Below the pieces are notes generated by a model. The model saw only the letters and a list, made by a program, of their open reading frames with translations. It was not told the DNA's origin and did not search any database. A stretch of DNA of 64,000 nucleotides from a virus. The DNA lies in IMG/VR virus record IMGVR_UViG_3300027917_000024, positions 1-64,000 of that record, one strand, 5' to 3'. Position numbers and translations under genes: made by a program. Positions 14,771-22,388 of this stretch are shown one piece after another (positions within the stretch are counted from its first letter, which is position 1; the number at the start of each line of letters is the position of its first letter).

Positions 14771-14846
14771 TGGGTTAACCGGAGAGAATCGAACTCTCAC
14801 CTCCAGGGCCACAACCTGACGTGCAAACCTTTACACCACGGCTAAC
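14771..14846 (-). tRNA. tRNA-His (GUG)
   Basis: Loop TTGTGGC gives GUG. An extra G at -1 pairs with C73, the identity element of tRNA-His, and CCA is encoded. Confidence 0.88.
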
Positions 14847-14855
14847 ATAGTAGAC

Positions 14856-15587
14856 TCAAGATATTCCCGCATTTTTGAGATATGTTGTCATTGCTTTTAT
14901 TGCTGCGTCTACATTCCTCGAACCGTGAATATGCATAATATGAGGACCATTATGATGAAGGCTAATAGATGGATTAGTACTATTATGGCCACCAATATCC
15001 TGAAAATTCAATCTTGGATCATAAATTTTTTCTCTTATTTCTTCTGGTGACATACCTTGCATATGAAAAAGGGTATTATAGATTATACATTCATATGCCC
15101 ATACATCTTTCCAGTCAGAAGCAATCTTATCTCCAGTCTCCCACATCTCATTTGTTATAGCTCCTACTGGATAGTACCTGACATTAGACATCATCCACGG
15201 CTTCAAATGATAATAAAGCTTTGGTTCAACCTTATGTGAATAACTACAAAACTGATTCTGGATATCAAACATCACAAACTTGTCATACTTACCAAAAATC
15301 TCAGTCGGTTTAATACAAACGGAATCTGAATCTACCCATAGAATATTACAGTCTCCTGCCTGGTAGATTTTCTTTATCCGATAATAAATATCCTGAAACA
15401 TTCTATGATAATTTTCAGCCAGTCCCTCTAATACTATAACCTCATCCAAATCCTTCAAGTTCTTTCGGAAGGAGCGTATACATAAATCTGTTAATTGTCG
15501 ATACTTATTAAATATTAGCAATCTCTTCTTGTCTAGCCCTTCTTTATCATTAAGGTCATAACAAGCTGTAATAAGTATATTAGCCAT
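14856..15587 (-). CDS. DxD glycosyltransferase-like protein
   Basis: The 243-residue protein has ILITACYDLND at the N-terminus, ILWVDSDSVCIKP near residue 85 (the DxD metal site of GT-A fold enzymes), and GGHNS plus HIMHIHGSRN near the C-terminus. This resembles GT8-like transferases. Acceptor unknown. It overlaps the radical SAM gene upstream by 8 nt, so they are translated together. Confidence 0.65.
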   Translation of the reverse strand: MANILITACYDLNDKEGLDKKRLLIFNKYRQLTDLCIRSFRKNLKDLDEVIVLEGLAENYHRMFQDIYYRIKKIYQAGDCNILWVDSDSVCIKPTEIFGKYDKFVMFDIQNQFCSYSHKVEPKLYYHLKPWMMSNVRYYPVGAITNEMWETGDKIASDWKDVWAYECIIYNTLFHMQGMSPEEIREKIYDPRLNFQDIGGHNSTNPSISLHHNGPHIMHIHGSRNVDAAIKAMTTYLKNAGIS

Positions 15588-16875
15588 CCAACGCCCCTTT
15601 CAGCTCTATATTTCTACTTCCAGCTACCTCTTTCAGATACTTAAACCATTCCACAATCTGAGGGCTCGTATTAGGTTCAAAATCCTCTTTCCCTATCGTA
15701 TGGTAATCTTCAAAATTAGTGTTCTTGTTTAACACATAACCATATTTTTCAGGAGTCTGCCATACACTGCATCCTGGGAAAGGTTGAAAAATATGGATAC
15801 CAAACGCATCAACATACTCTGCACATGTAATAAACTCAGCCGTCTCAGCCACCGTTTCTTCTGTCTCACCAGGGAAACCTACAATCATCTGCCCCCTAAT
15901 TCTTATTCCTACCTTCTCACACGTAGAAATTGCATTGTAAGCCTGTTCTACTGTCGTCTTTTTGTTCATCATCTTTAGCATATTATTGGATCCGCTCTCA
16001 AAACCAAATACAAATTGCAAACATCCCGCATCCTTCATGGTTCGTAACAAATCATAATCACAACGATCCACTCTATTCAGACAGTGCCACTTTATTCCTA
16101 ATTTCTTTATCTTGTCACAGAACTCATACACTCGCTCCTTACTTATAACAAAAGTGTCATCTAAAATGTAAATGAGCTCCACCTTATATTTATTAATCAA
16201 GGTCTCCACTTCTTCTATGGTTCTATCTACACTATGACTCCTCACCTTTCCTCCCCAGATATAACTCTGAGCACAAAAATTACAATTGAAAGGACATCCC
16301 CTAGAAGTAATAAGTGTTGCTTCCCTGCACTCTCCTAATAAATACTTAAATGTCTGAGATCTTGAGTATCTATAAAAATCTACAAGATCTAAATCAGGTG
16401 GAGGAAAATCATCTATATCTGCAGTCAATGGGGTTTGTGGTGTACGAACAACCTTTCCATCAGAATCTTTATATGCTATATTAAAAACCTGATGTAAAGG
16501 GAGATGCAATAATTCAAACATTGCAATCTCACCCTCTCCTACCACACATACATCCGCATCTGTATTACTCAAAACATGCTCTGGAACAGTTGTAGCATGA
16601 GGCCCACCAACCACAACAAATGCATTCTCCCTTTCCTTTAATTTTTTTGTGATAGCTTGTATCTGAGGAAAATTAGGGGAGGTTCCTGTAATCCCATAGC
16701 AATCCCCAACGGGTATCTTCCACTGACGTTCTTCCAACCCAGACAAGTCACATAGCTGCACATCAATATTTCGTTTTTCCAAATAAGATGCAACATACAA
16801 TATTCCTAAAAAGGGGAGATCAGTATCCGAAATTAGCCAAGGACTCGGTGGGATAATAAGCACCACCTTTGGCAT
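15580..16875 (-). CDS. B12-binding-domain radical SAM enzyme
   Basis: The 431-residue protein has an N-terminal cobalamin-binding-type Rossmann region with GITGTSPNFPQ, VVVGGPHATTVPE and VCVVGEGE (residues 60-116). A radical SAM core follows with C194, C198 and C201 (CPFNCNFC). Later blocks YILDDTFV, FGFESGS and GQMIVGFPGETEE fit the TIM barrel. Family members methylate or rearrange unreactive carbons in lipids, antibiotics or nucleosides. Substrate unknown; coupling to a glycosyltransferase suggests a modified sugar or base. Confidence 0.88.
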   Translation of the reverse strand: MPKVVLIIPPSPWLISDTDLPFLGILYVASYLEKRNIDVQLCDLSGLEERQWKIPVGDCYGITGTSPNFPQIQAITKKLKERENAFVVVGGPHATTVPEHVLSNTDADVCVVGEGEIAMFELLHLPLHQVFNIAYKDSDGKVVRTPQTPLTADIDDFPPPDLDLVDFYRYSRSQTFKYLLGECREATLITSRGCPFNCNFCAQSYIWGGKVRSHSVDRTIEEVETLINKYKVELIYILDDTFVISKERVYEFCDKIKKLGIKWHCLNRVDRCDYDLLRTMKDAGCLQFVFGFESGSNNMLKMMNKKTTVEQAYNAISTCEKVGIRIRGQMIVGFPGETEETVAETAEFITCAEYVDAFGIHIFQPFPGCSVWQTPEKYGYVLNKNTNFEDYHTIGKEDFEPNTSPQIVEWFKYLKEVAGSRNIELKGALDG

Positions 16876-16910
16876 AAGTACACATCTCCATTTTGTTTTT
16901 AGTTATCACC

Positions 16911-16939
16911 ATTATACCATACCCATTCTAACATTTGTC
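16911..16939 (-). promoter_or_regulatory. Candidate extended -10 promoter
   Basis: Minus strand TATAAT (16911-16916) preceded by TATGG, so an extended -10. The -35 at 17-nt spacing is GACAAA, a weak match. It would drive the radical SAM gene. Confidence 0.5.
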
Positions 16940-17164
16940 TGTAATTTTGGTATAAGCTCTGCAGCGAAGACTACTCTCTAGTTCTCGCAATTGCTCACAA
17001 ACCTCATCGAATTCAAAAAGTATACACTCATAATATTTCAAATCAGCCACATCCATAACACCAAAAAAAATATCTAAACTATCATCTGCCGCTTTAATCT
17101 CCATCAACCGATTTCTAAGTTGTTTTCTAATTTTCTTTGCTTCTTTTCGTATTTCTTCAGACAT
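16928..17164 (-). CDS. Coiled-coil hypothetical protein
   Basis: The 78-residue product is highly charged and helical (MSEEIRKEAKKIRKQLRN... EQLRELESSL). No domain recognised. GAGG precedes the ATG. It lies between tRNA-Tyr and the radical SAM gene. Confidence 0.6.
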   Translation of the reverse strand: MSEEIRKEAKKIRKQLRNRLMEIKAADDSLDIFFGVMDVADLKYYECILFEFDEVCEQLRELESSLRCRAYTKITDKC

Positions 17165-17174
17165 AACAACCTCG

Positions 17175-17265
17175 TGGCGGGTGAGGGAGGAGTCGAACCT
17201 CCGGTGTTTTCTCGTAGAGTCACGGTTTTACAGACCGCTGCCCTCGCCTCTAGGCACACTCACCC
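17175..17265 (-). tRNA. tRNA-Tyr (GUA)
   Basis: Long variable arm, loop CTGTAAA (GUA), 7-bp acceptor and encoded CCA. Confidence 0.9.
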
Positions 17266-17277
17266 ACTAATAAATTA

Positions 17278-17688
17278 TTACTCTCCTACCTCTTCCAAAT
17301 ATGCTTTATTAATCCAAAAGGAACAATTACCATGACCGTCTTCTTCCATACACACTGACGGAGAATTCATTTTTTCTTTTTGCTCATTAGATAACAAAGA
17401 ATAGTATTTCTCACTCATCGTAAATGAACAGAGTCCACCATCTTCTCTCAGACACAGAGAAGGCATCACATCCTCAACAGCCATAGGTGGAGTTTCATCA
17501 TCTAACCCTACCAAGCCTCTGCCCTCACCTGGAAAATAATCGATATTACTATCATCTTTACTAGCTGGATTTGTAAGTACGGAATGCCCAATCACCGGCG
17601 TCGTGCCATTCTGTAAAATAAGAAAAGAGCCTGTAGATATAAGAGCACCTAACACAACACATCCAATCGCTATTCCTAATAATCTCAT
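17278..17688 (-). CDS. Exported protein with duplicated Cys motif
   Basis: The 136-residue protein has an N-terminal hydrophobic segment (LLGIAIGCVVLGALIS) that is a signal anchor or signal peptide. Two similar units follow: PSLCLREDGGLCSF and PSVCMEEDGHGNCSF, each with a Cys pair likely to form a disulfide outside the membrane. AAGGAG precedes the ATG. Role unknown. Confidence 0.6.
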   Translation of the reverse strand: MRLLGIAIGCVVLGALISTGSFLILQNGTTPVIGHSVLTNPASKDDSNIDYFPGEGRGLVGLDDETPPMAVEDVMPSLCLREDGGLCSFTMSEKYYSLLSNEQKEKMNSPSVCMEEDGHGNCSFWINKAYLEEVGE

Positions 17689-17749
17689 GGTACATCTCCT
17701 TTCCTTGATCTGTTTACTTACTTAATTCCATTTATATATTTATATATGA

Positions 17750-17834
17750 AGCCTAGGGAGAGATTCGAACTCCCGATGGACTTACGTCTGAGGCTTACAA
17801 AACCCCTGCTCTCGACCACTAAAGCGACCTAGGC
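17750..17834 (-). tRNA. tRNA with UGU anticodon (Thr?), long variable arm
   Basis: The cloverleaf closes well: acceptor GCCTAGG/CCTAGGC, anticodon stem GGGGT/GCCTC, loop TTTGTAA (UGU, threonine) and T-loop TTCGAAT. The variable region is 15 nt with a GAC/GTC stem, a type II feature normal for Ser, Leu or Tyr, not Thr. G1-C72 and C2-G71 fit threonine identity. CCA is not encoded. Confidence 0.75.
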
Positions 17835-17835
17835 A

Positions 17836-18741
17836 TTAAAATCCAAACTGTCCTGTATCCACCCACTCCATACTAATTAATGACCAGAAATCTAATGCTA
17901 GCTTATCCTCCGTATAAGCATATGGAAGCCATCCATAACCAGCTTCTCCCCATCCCCTCCCCCAACTATTCAGGAACTTTATAGCTCCCTTACTGGTTGC
18001 CCTTGTCTTTTCATCTTTTATAACAAGATTATCATCATATCCCACCGCCAACACAGCATGCCCACCAATACAAGCATCCTTTTTATTAGGATACGGAATC
18101 TTCCCACCACCACCATCCTTATAATTCTCAAAAACATAAAATCCAAACATAGATGGCATTCCGGCTGCAAGATATTTCTTTACTGAATAAAGAACTGCAC
18201 TTCCTTTCTTATCCAGTTTTACAGGATCATGAGAAAAATATGTCAAAGCTTCCCAGTTATCAGCTAATCCGTATATAAATGGGCCTGGAGCCTTGTCAAA
18301 TCCCTTGATAGAATATTTAAAATATTGCTCTGGAGGCACCCCAAACAATACCAAAGCCCCCATTGTACTTCTGAGATAAGCTCCTGTATCACCATGATCG
18401 ACACCTATAAGCCACCGTGTAACCTTATAAACAAATCTACGAGAACCCAAAATTGACTTCCCAAAAGCTTTTTCCTGATAGTATTCAACCATAGACGTTG
18501 CGGCATGAGCAGTACAAGATCCAAGTTTCCCTTGATCCTTGACAGTAGTAATCCACTTACCGAGATCAACTTTTTCGGGGAGAGGTGCTGGATCAGAACC
18601 TAACGGTATTCCCATCTTCTCAACTTGGCTCTTTATATCCAGCTCAGTATAGTCTCGTAAATCTGGGTATGACCGTAACCAACCCGTACCAAAAACTTTT
18701 TCAGCTTCTACATCTTCAATCCTGTGTGTTAATAATGACAT
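17836..18741 (-). CDS. Papain-family (C1A) cysteine peptidase
   Basis: The 301-residue protein has the papain triad blocks: VKDQGKLGSCTAHAATS with catalytic Cys about residue 76 and its oxyanion Gln, GGHAVLAVGYDD with the catalytic His, and FLNSWGRGWGEAGYGWLPY with the Asn. A ~55-residue N-terminal part is too short for a full propeptide, and there is no signal peptide. AGGAGG precedes the ATG at 18741. It may process phage or host proteins inside the cell. It ends 2 nt before the UGU tRNA. Confidence 0.85.
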   Translation of the reverse strand: MSLLTHRIEDVEAEKVFGTGWLRSYPDLRDYTELDIKSQVEKMGIPLGSDPAPLPEKVDLGKWITTVKDQGKLGSCTAHAATSMVEYYQEKAFGKSILGSRRFVYKVTRWLIGVDHGDTGAYLRSTMGALVLFGVPPEQYFKYSIKGFDKAPGPFIYGLADNWEALTYFSHDPVKLDKKGSAVLYSVKKYLAAGMPSMFGFYVFENYKDGGGGKIPYPNKKDACIGGHAVLAVGYDDNLVIKDEKTRATSKGAIKFLNSWGRGWGEAGYGWLPYAYTEDKLALDFWSLISMEWVDTGQFGF

Positions 18742-18767
18742 ACTTGATCCTCCTCTCATTGTGGTTG

Positions 18768-18844
18768 TGGCGGGAATGAAGGGATTCGAACCCTCGACTT
18801 CCTGATCGACAGTCAGGTACGCTAGGCCGCTGCGTCACATTCCC
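18768..18844 (-). tRNA. tRNA-Asp (GUC)
   Basis: Acceptor GGGAATG/CATTCCC, loop CTGTCGA (GUC), G73 and encoded CCA. The upstream gene's TGA stop is made by nucleotides 8-10. Confidence 0.9.
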
Positions 18845-19311
18845 TGGCTATTATTCAAAGCTCTATTTTTCTCTTCTTCCCAATCCTTATGATAAATATA
18901 CCCAAACTGATACACTATAAAATCAAGTAGATGGGTAAGCCCTTCCACTTTATCTTCAAGCTCTCGTATCTGCTGCTCTTGCTTCATTAACTGTGTGGTA
19001 GGATTAACTCTCAAAACTGGAACACTTTCTCTGGTCATCATACTCTCCCCTACTGGATCTGGAACTGGAACTGGAATTTGATGAAGAAGAACTACTAGTT
19101 CCAGTTCAAGCTCTAAATCGAGTAGTAGTTCTTCTTCATCAAGTTCCAGAGAATCTTTTTTATACCCCACTGTCTTTGCATATCTAAATCTATACCCACC
19201 AAGGACAGGATCTGATTTTCGCATAGCTTTAGACACAATAGTTTGTGGAATATTTAAATCATGTGAAATCTGTTTAATAGTATAATATCGTTTAATAAAC
19301 TTCCCTTTCAT
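18835..19311 (-). CDS. HTH-containing hypothetical protein
   Basis: The 158-residue protein starts with a likely helix-turn-helix (YYTIKQISHDLNIPQTIVSK) and a wing-like GGYRFRYAK. An acidic/Leu-rich stretch (LDEEELLLDLELELELVV) is encoded by a large inverted repeat at 19071-19149. A coiled coil follows (MKQEQQIRELEDKVEGL). The TGA stop lies inside tRNA-Asp. The start lacks a clear ribosome site. It may be a phage regulator. Confidence 0.6.
   Translation of the reverse strand: MKGKFIKRYYTIKQISHDLNIPQTIVSKAMRKSDPVLGGYRFRYAKTVGYKKDSLELDEEELLLDLELELELVVLLHQIPVPVPDPVGESMMTRESVPVLRVNPTTQLMKQEQQIRELEDKVEGLTHLLDFIVYQFGYIYHKDWEEEKNRALNNSQGM
19071..19149. repeat. 26-bp inverted repeat inside a gene
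   Basis: Arms 19071-19096 and 19124-19149 are complementary over 26 bp with a single mismatch, around a 27-nt loop. A second overlapping pair (19062-19072 with 19097-19107) is also complementary. All lie within the coding sequence of 18835-19311. Confidence 0.85.
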
Positions 19312-19325
19312 ATATTTTTACTATT

Positions 19326-19664
19326 TCAATTGCTACAAGTGCTTTGGAATACTTCGTCACACTGGTGTGAAGGCACATCTATATAGTCGCACCCCCGTTG
19401 ACGACATAAAGTTTCACAAGTCGTCTGACATCGTAAAATTTGGTGTGTAAAACTCCAGCAGTTAGCACAATGCCCCTCACAAATACCGGCACAGGAACCA
19501 CTACTTCCCCTGTATCCATCATCGTAGCTTCCCCCGTAATAGCCTCCATACTCACCACAGCCACTCAAAACAGAGGCTATGATCATAAAGAGGAATACAA
19601 AAAGTAAAATTAACAACCCTAACATCATCAAAAACGCTAGCCTGTCTTTGATTTTGGCAAGCAT
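19326..19664 (-). CDS. Cys-rich lipoprotein
   Basis: The 112-residue product begins MLAKIKDRLAF, has a long hydrophobic segment and the lipobox VLSGC near residue 37, then a Gly/Tyr-rich linker and about 12 Cys (CAGICEGHCANC and others). It should be lipid-anchored and disulfide-rich. The ATG at 19664 has AAGGAG 8 nt upstream; another ATG 11 codons earlier (19697) is also possible. Role unknown, perhaps surface exclusion. Confidence 0.6.
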   Translation of the reverse strand: MLAKIKDRLAFLMMLGLLILLFVFLFMIIASVLSGCGEYGGYYGGSYDDGYRGSSGSCAGICEGHCANCWSFTHQILRCQTTCETLCRQRGCDYIDVPSHQCDEVFQSTCSN

Positions 19665-19708
19665 CTTCTCATCTCCTTGTCTAGGTAATCGACTCATACT
19701 TTACTCCA

Positions 19709-20013
19709 CTATTTACTACACTTACAAAATGGATCCAGCTTTACACAATAGACTTGTCCAACCACCGCACCAGCACACAGTTCCTTATGGTAACTCCTAT
19801 CATTCTGATCACAGCTCCACAATGACTTGCCGTAGCCTTCAAAATGTGCTATAATATGCTTTTCTGTCCTGCTCGCACAGCCCCCAGAACTCGTCCTCAC
19901 ATCCAGTTCAAAGTCAGTAAGCTTTGCCTTCTTCACACACTCGCAGCAATTCCACTCCGAGCATGTAGGAGCAAGAAGGAATGGCAGCAGTAAAAAATAG
20001 CAAGGATTTTCAT
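19709..20013 (-). pseudogene. Frameshifted exported Cys protein
   Basis: An ATG at 20011-20013 with GGGAG upstream begins MKILAIF, but the frame soon stops. Adding one T to the T6 run at 19992-19997 joins it to LLLPFLLAPTCSEWNCC and on to the long downstream frame (...FELDVRTSSGGC to DPFCKCSK). The repaired protein, about 101 residues, would have a signal peptide with a lipobox-like LAPTC. Either a sequencing indel, a slippage site or real decay. Confidence 0.55.
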
Positions 20014-20033
20014 GTTATCTCCCTTTCTTTTGA

Positions 20034-20116
20034 TGCAGGTGGAGGGAATCGAACCCCCAATCCCGAAGGCACACGGGCCTAAACCGTGCCTGTATCCCTA
20101 GTTCCAGCACACCTGC
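20034..20116 (-). tRNA. tRNA-Leu (UAG)
   Basis: Acceptor GCAGGTG/CACCTGC, anticodon stem CACGG/CCGTG with loop TTTAGGC (UAG), long variable arm and A73. TCA follows instead of CCA. Confidence 0.88.
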
Positions 20117-20163
20117 ATAAATCATATGGCGTATAGTGCCCAAACAACTCATATAGTATCGGC

Positions 20164-20244
20164 TCATCTATAAAGCATCCAAATAGCAAAAATACATACA
20201 GCACCTAAAGTCCCATAGCAGATCACAACAGCAAGATTTTCCAT
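20164..20244 (-). CDS. 26-residue single-pass membrane peptide
   Basis: The frame encodes MENLAVVICYGTLGAVCIF and a short end (AIWMLYR), one hydrophobic helix with a basic C-terminus. AAAGGAG is 7 nt before the ATG, 1 nt after the stop of the upstream gene. Tiny but well supported by its ribosome site. Confidence 0.5.
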   Translation of the reverse strand: MENLAVVICYGTLGAVCIFAIWMLYR

Positions 20245-20245
20245 G

Positions 20246-20473
20246 CTAATCTCCTTTATCAGCTGGTACTCTTTTCAAATGCTGCAATAAAAATATAAGA
20301 TCGTCTATGTCCTCAAAATTGAAGTCCCAACACATCCCTGCAGTATCATCTTTATCACCAGGAAAAGGATACCAAATACAGCAGCCGACCTTCCCTTTGT
20401 ACTCTATCTTATCCCCTCTAATGTTCCCTTGCTTGTATATATGAAACTTATCTTTCTTTTTCACCTGTACCAT
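20246..20473 (-). CDS. Hypothetical protein
   Basis: The 75-residue product (MVQVKKKDKFHIYKQGN...) has VGCCIWYPFPGDKDD and an acidic helix (FEDIDDLIFLLQHL). GGAGG precedes the ATG at 20473, which overlaps the stop of the upstream gene. Function unknown. Confidence 0.6.
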   Translation of the reverse strand: MVQVKKKDKFHIYKQGNIRGDKIEYKGKVGCCIWYPFPGDKDDTAGMCWDFNFEDIDDLIFLLQHLKRVPADKGD

Positions 20474-20760
20474 CAATCATCCTCCATTGAGTACTTAACA
20501 ACCACATGCTTCGGATTACCACAACCGCACATAAGAGTCTTCAATGGAACTTCCTCTCGCTTCTCAAAAATGTATTCCTTCCCACAAGGCATCCCAATTT
20601 TAAGTACAGGACATTTCAAATCCCGGTCACCATCCAAAAGCATATCCACTAAAATATTTCGATGCACCGCATGAATACCTACAAATTCTCCTAAGTCTTC
20701 TCCTTCAACTAGGTCTATTATTGCCTCCTTCTCAATATGATCTGTAGTTTTCTCCTCCAT
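20473..20760 (-). CDS. Hypothetical Cys-containing protein
   Basis: The 95-residue protein (MEEKTTDHIEKEAIIDLVEG...) contains CPVLKIGMPCGKEY and LMCGCGNPKH, possibly a zinc site. GGAGG lies before the ATG at 20760. Function unknown. Confidence 0.6.
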   Translation of the reverse strand: MEEKTTDHIEKEAIIDLVEGEDLGEFVGIHAVHRNILVDMLLDGDRDLKCPVLKIGMPCGKEYIFEKREEVPLKTLMCGCGNPKHVVVKYSMEDD

Positions 20761-20790
20761 TTTATTCCTCCATGAGTTTACCACACAGTT

Positions 20791-20864
20791 TCGGGATGGG
20801 GTGATTTGAACACCCGACTCCCTGCGCCCAAGGCAGGTGCTCTTCCAGGCTGAGCTACACCCCG
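20791..20864 (-). tRNA. tRNA-Pro (UGG)
   Basis: Anticodon stem CCTGC/GCAGG with loop CTTGGGC (UGG), acceptor CGGGGTG/CATCCCG, A73. CCA is not encoded. Nucleotides 8-10 supply the TAG of the GNAT gene. Confidence 0.88.
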
Positions 20865-21307
20865 TTAAAATCCTTTCTCATCCTTTGCATATCATCATCC
20901 CACCCAGATATATCGTAGTAGCCTAACTTACAATAAAGCCGTCGAGCACTCCAATTATTATCTCTAACATACAAAGCAGAGTACATACACCCTCTATCAC
21001 GAGCTCTACCTTCGAGAGTTGCAAGCAATCTAGATGCTACACCATTCCTTCTGAACGCTGGAACAACAGAGACATCCTGTACCTGCAAACTCTTCTTCCG
21101 TTTCCCATTATAAACAACTCCTACAGCCTTCCCTATTATTTGGTTACATATTTCCGCCTTCAAAACAATCGCACAGGGATTTCTAAGCCTTCTCACAAAA
21201 CTTTGCCTATCCCACTGCCCCATATACCGAAATGCCTTCTCCTCTACTGCCACTAATTCACAAACATCATTAAGAGTTGCCTCCCTTATATGTACTCTTC
21301 TTTCCAT
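20855..21307 (-). CDS. GNAT-family N-acetyltransferase
   Basis: The 150-residue protein matches the RimI-like GNAT fold: VHIREATLNDVCEL at the start, LQVQDVSVVPAFRRNGVASRLL with the acetyl-CoA loop (RxxGxA) near residue 90, and ALYVRDNNWSARRLYCKLGYY. Substrate unknown. The ATG at 21307 with GGGAGG is preferred to an upstream one. The TAG stop is inside tRNA-Pro. It overlaps the end of the upstream gene by 38 nt. Confidence 0.8.
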   Translation of the reverse strand: MERRVHIREATLNDVCELVAVEEKAFRYMGQWDRQSFVRRLRNPCAIVLKAEICNQIIGKAVGVVYNGKRKKSLQVQDVSVVPAFRRNGVASRLLATLEGRARDRGCMYSALYVRDNNWSARRLYCKLGYYDISGWDDDMQRMRKDFNGV

Positions 21308-21776
21308 CGCTCCTCCCTTTCTTGCTCTTTTTAACACTTGTACTAATCTTATCATCGCAAGCAGCAGTTCTATTCTCACCTAAAGCAACCTTGTTGTTCC
21401 AGCGTTCAGAACTTCTACGTAGCCGCACCCTCTCACGATTCTCTGCGTACCATTTCTTGAAGTAAGCAGCGATCCTTTCTCTATTCCTTCTACGATATCT
21501 CTTAGCATATTCCCTGATCTTATCCTGATTCTTTAACCTGTATTCAGCTTGTTTCAACAGCCTAGTTTCTCTATGCTTTATATGTACAAACTTGGAACAT
21601 TCGTAACAGTATTTGTACTTTCGATTTCTAACACTGCACCCAGAATCTCGGAAGTCATGACCACGTCCACAAAGCGATCCAAGATTCCACACTTCTGGAT
21701 TATAGCCATGTATCATCAACAGCCTCTTTTCCTCCGCTTCACTATACGGAGAATACTTTTTCTTCTCTTTCTTCAT
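21270..21776 (-). CDS. Zinc-finger protein with HNH-type charged repeats
   Basis: The 168-residue protein has a Cys/His cluster LCGRGHDFRDSGC...YKYCYECSKF near residues 35-65. About three 15-residue helical repeats follow (NQDKIREYAKRYRRR, NRERIAAYFKKWYAE, NRERVRLRR). The same repeat type occurs in the HNH endonucleases at 54809-57649. The tail is Lys/Ser-rich. AGGAGG precedes the ATG at 21776. It probably binds DNA; a homing-nuclease origin is possible. Confidence 0.65.
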   Translation of the reverse strand: MKKEKKKYSPYSEAEEKRLLMIHGYNPEVWNLGSLCGRGHDFRDSGCSVRNRKYKYCYECSKFVHIKHRETRLLKQAEYRLKNQDKIREYAKRYRRRNRERIAAYFKKWYAENRERVRLRRSSERWNNKVALGENRTAACDDKISTSVKKSKKGRSDGKKSTYKGGNS

Positions 21777-21796
21777 TTTACCTTTCCTCCTTTTTC

Positions 21797-21872
21797 TGGT
21801 AGACGAGATAGGATTCGAACCTACGATCCCTTGCTTGTAAGGCAAGTGCTTTAACCACTAAGCTACTCGTCT
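21797..21872 (-). tRNA. tRNA-Val (UAC)
   Basis: Stem CTTGC/GCAAG with loop CTTACAA (UAC), A73 and encoded CCA. Nucleotides 8-10 form the TAG of the upstream gene. Confidence 0.9.
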
Positions 21873-22132
21873 GTTTTTACATACTTCCAGGTAGTATTTC
21901 TTCCTAGTTTTTCCTCCTTAGTTTTTCGTATATCCAGTTTTGTAACAATTACTTCTACGTCCACTTCCCACTCATGCCACGTATCACATTTATCACATAC
22001 AGCATAGAATATACCAACTTCGTGTGGTTCCAATGTTTTAAGTTCACACGGGCCGTCCTTACTTTGAAAATTTTCTAGTTCCACTCCACAACTGCAAGTA
22101 GCCTTATAATCCACGTAATCGAACATGCCCAT
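21863..22132 (-). CDS. Conserved phage protein (MGMFDYV family)
   Basis: The 89-residue protein starts MGMFDYVDYKATCSCGVEL and continues FQSKDGPC, LEPHEV, FYAVCDKCDTWHEW. This conserved phage/plasmid family has a four-Cys site and no known activity. The TAG stop is formed by tRNA-Val nucleotides 8-10. Confidence 0.78.
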   Translation of the reverse strand: MGMFDYVDYKATCSCGVELENFQSKDGPCELKTLEPHEVGIFYAVCDKCDTWHEWEVDVEVIVTKLDIRKTKEEKLGRNTTWKYVKTDE

Positions 22133-22172
22133 AGTTTATTATCTCTTAACTTTCCCCATTAGTATAATCTTC

Positions 22173-22388
22173 TCACACCTTCTCTTTCGATAATGCCTGA
22201 GCCAATCTAGAGCTCGCCTCTTTTACGAGACGATTATACCACTCTTCAACTCCGTCATGTCGGCGGCACACAACTTTAAAGGGATCCGGTATGCTCCTAT
22301 GATAAACCCACTTGTCTGAAGCCTTCTCCTTCAACATCTTCTTACAGATAAAACACTGTACTTCCGCCTCCTTCGAAATTTCAGCCAT
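22173..22388 (-). CDS. Small Cys/His hypothetical protein
   Basis: The 71-residue product has CFICKKMLKEKASDKWVYH and VVCRRHDG, so a CxxC...H...C site is likely. It starts directly after the stop of the upstream metallopeptidase-like gene. Function unknown. Confidence 0.6.
   Translation of the reverse strand: MAEISKEAEVQCFICKKMLKEKASDKWVYHRSIPDPFKVVCRRHDGVEEWYNRLVKEASSRLAQALSKEKV

Noticed and set aside
20079-20204. GTG-started 41-codon minus frame resembling a short exported peptide
   Set aside because: No ribosome site at the GTG; it overlaps the 26-residue membrane gene and would stop at the anticodon of tRNA-Leu(UAG). It remains possible but unsupported.
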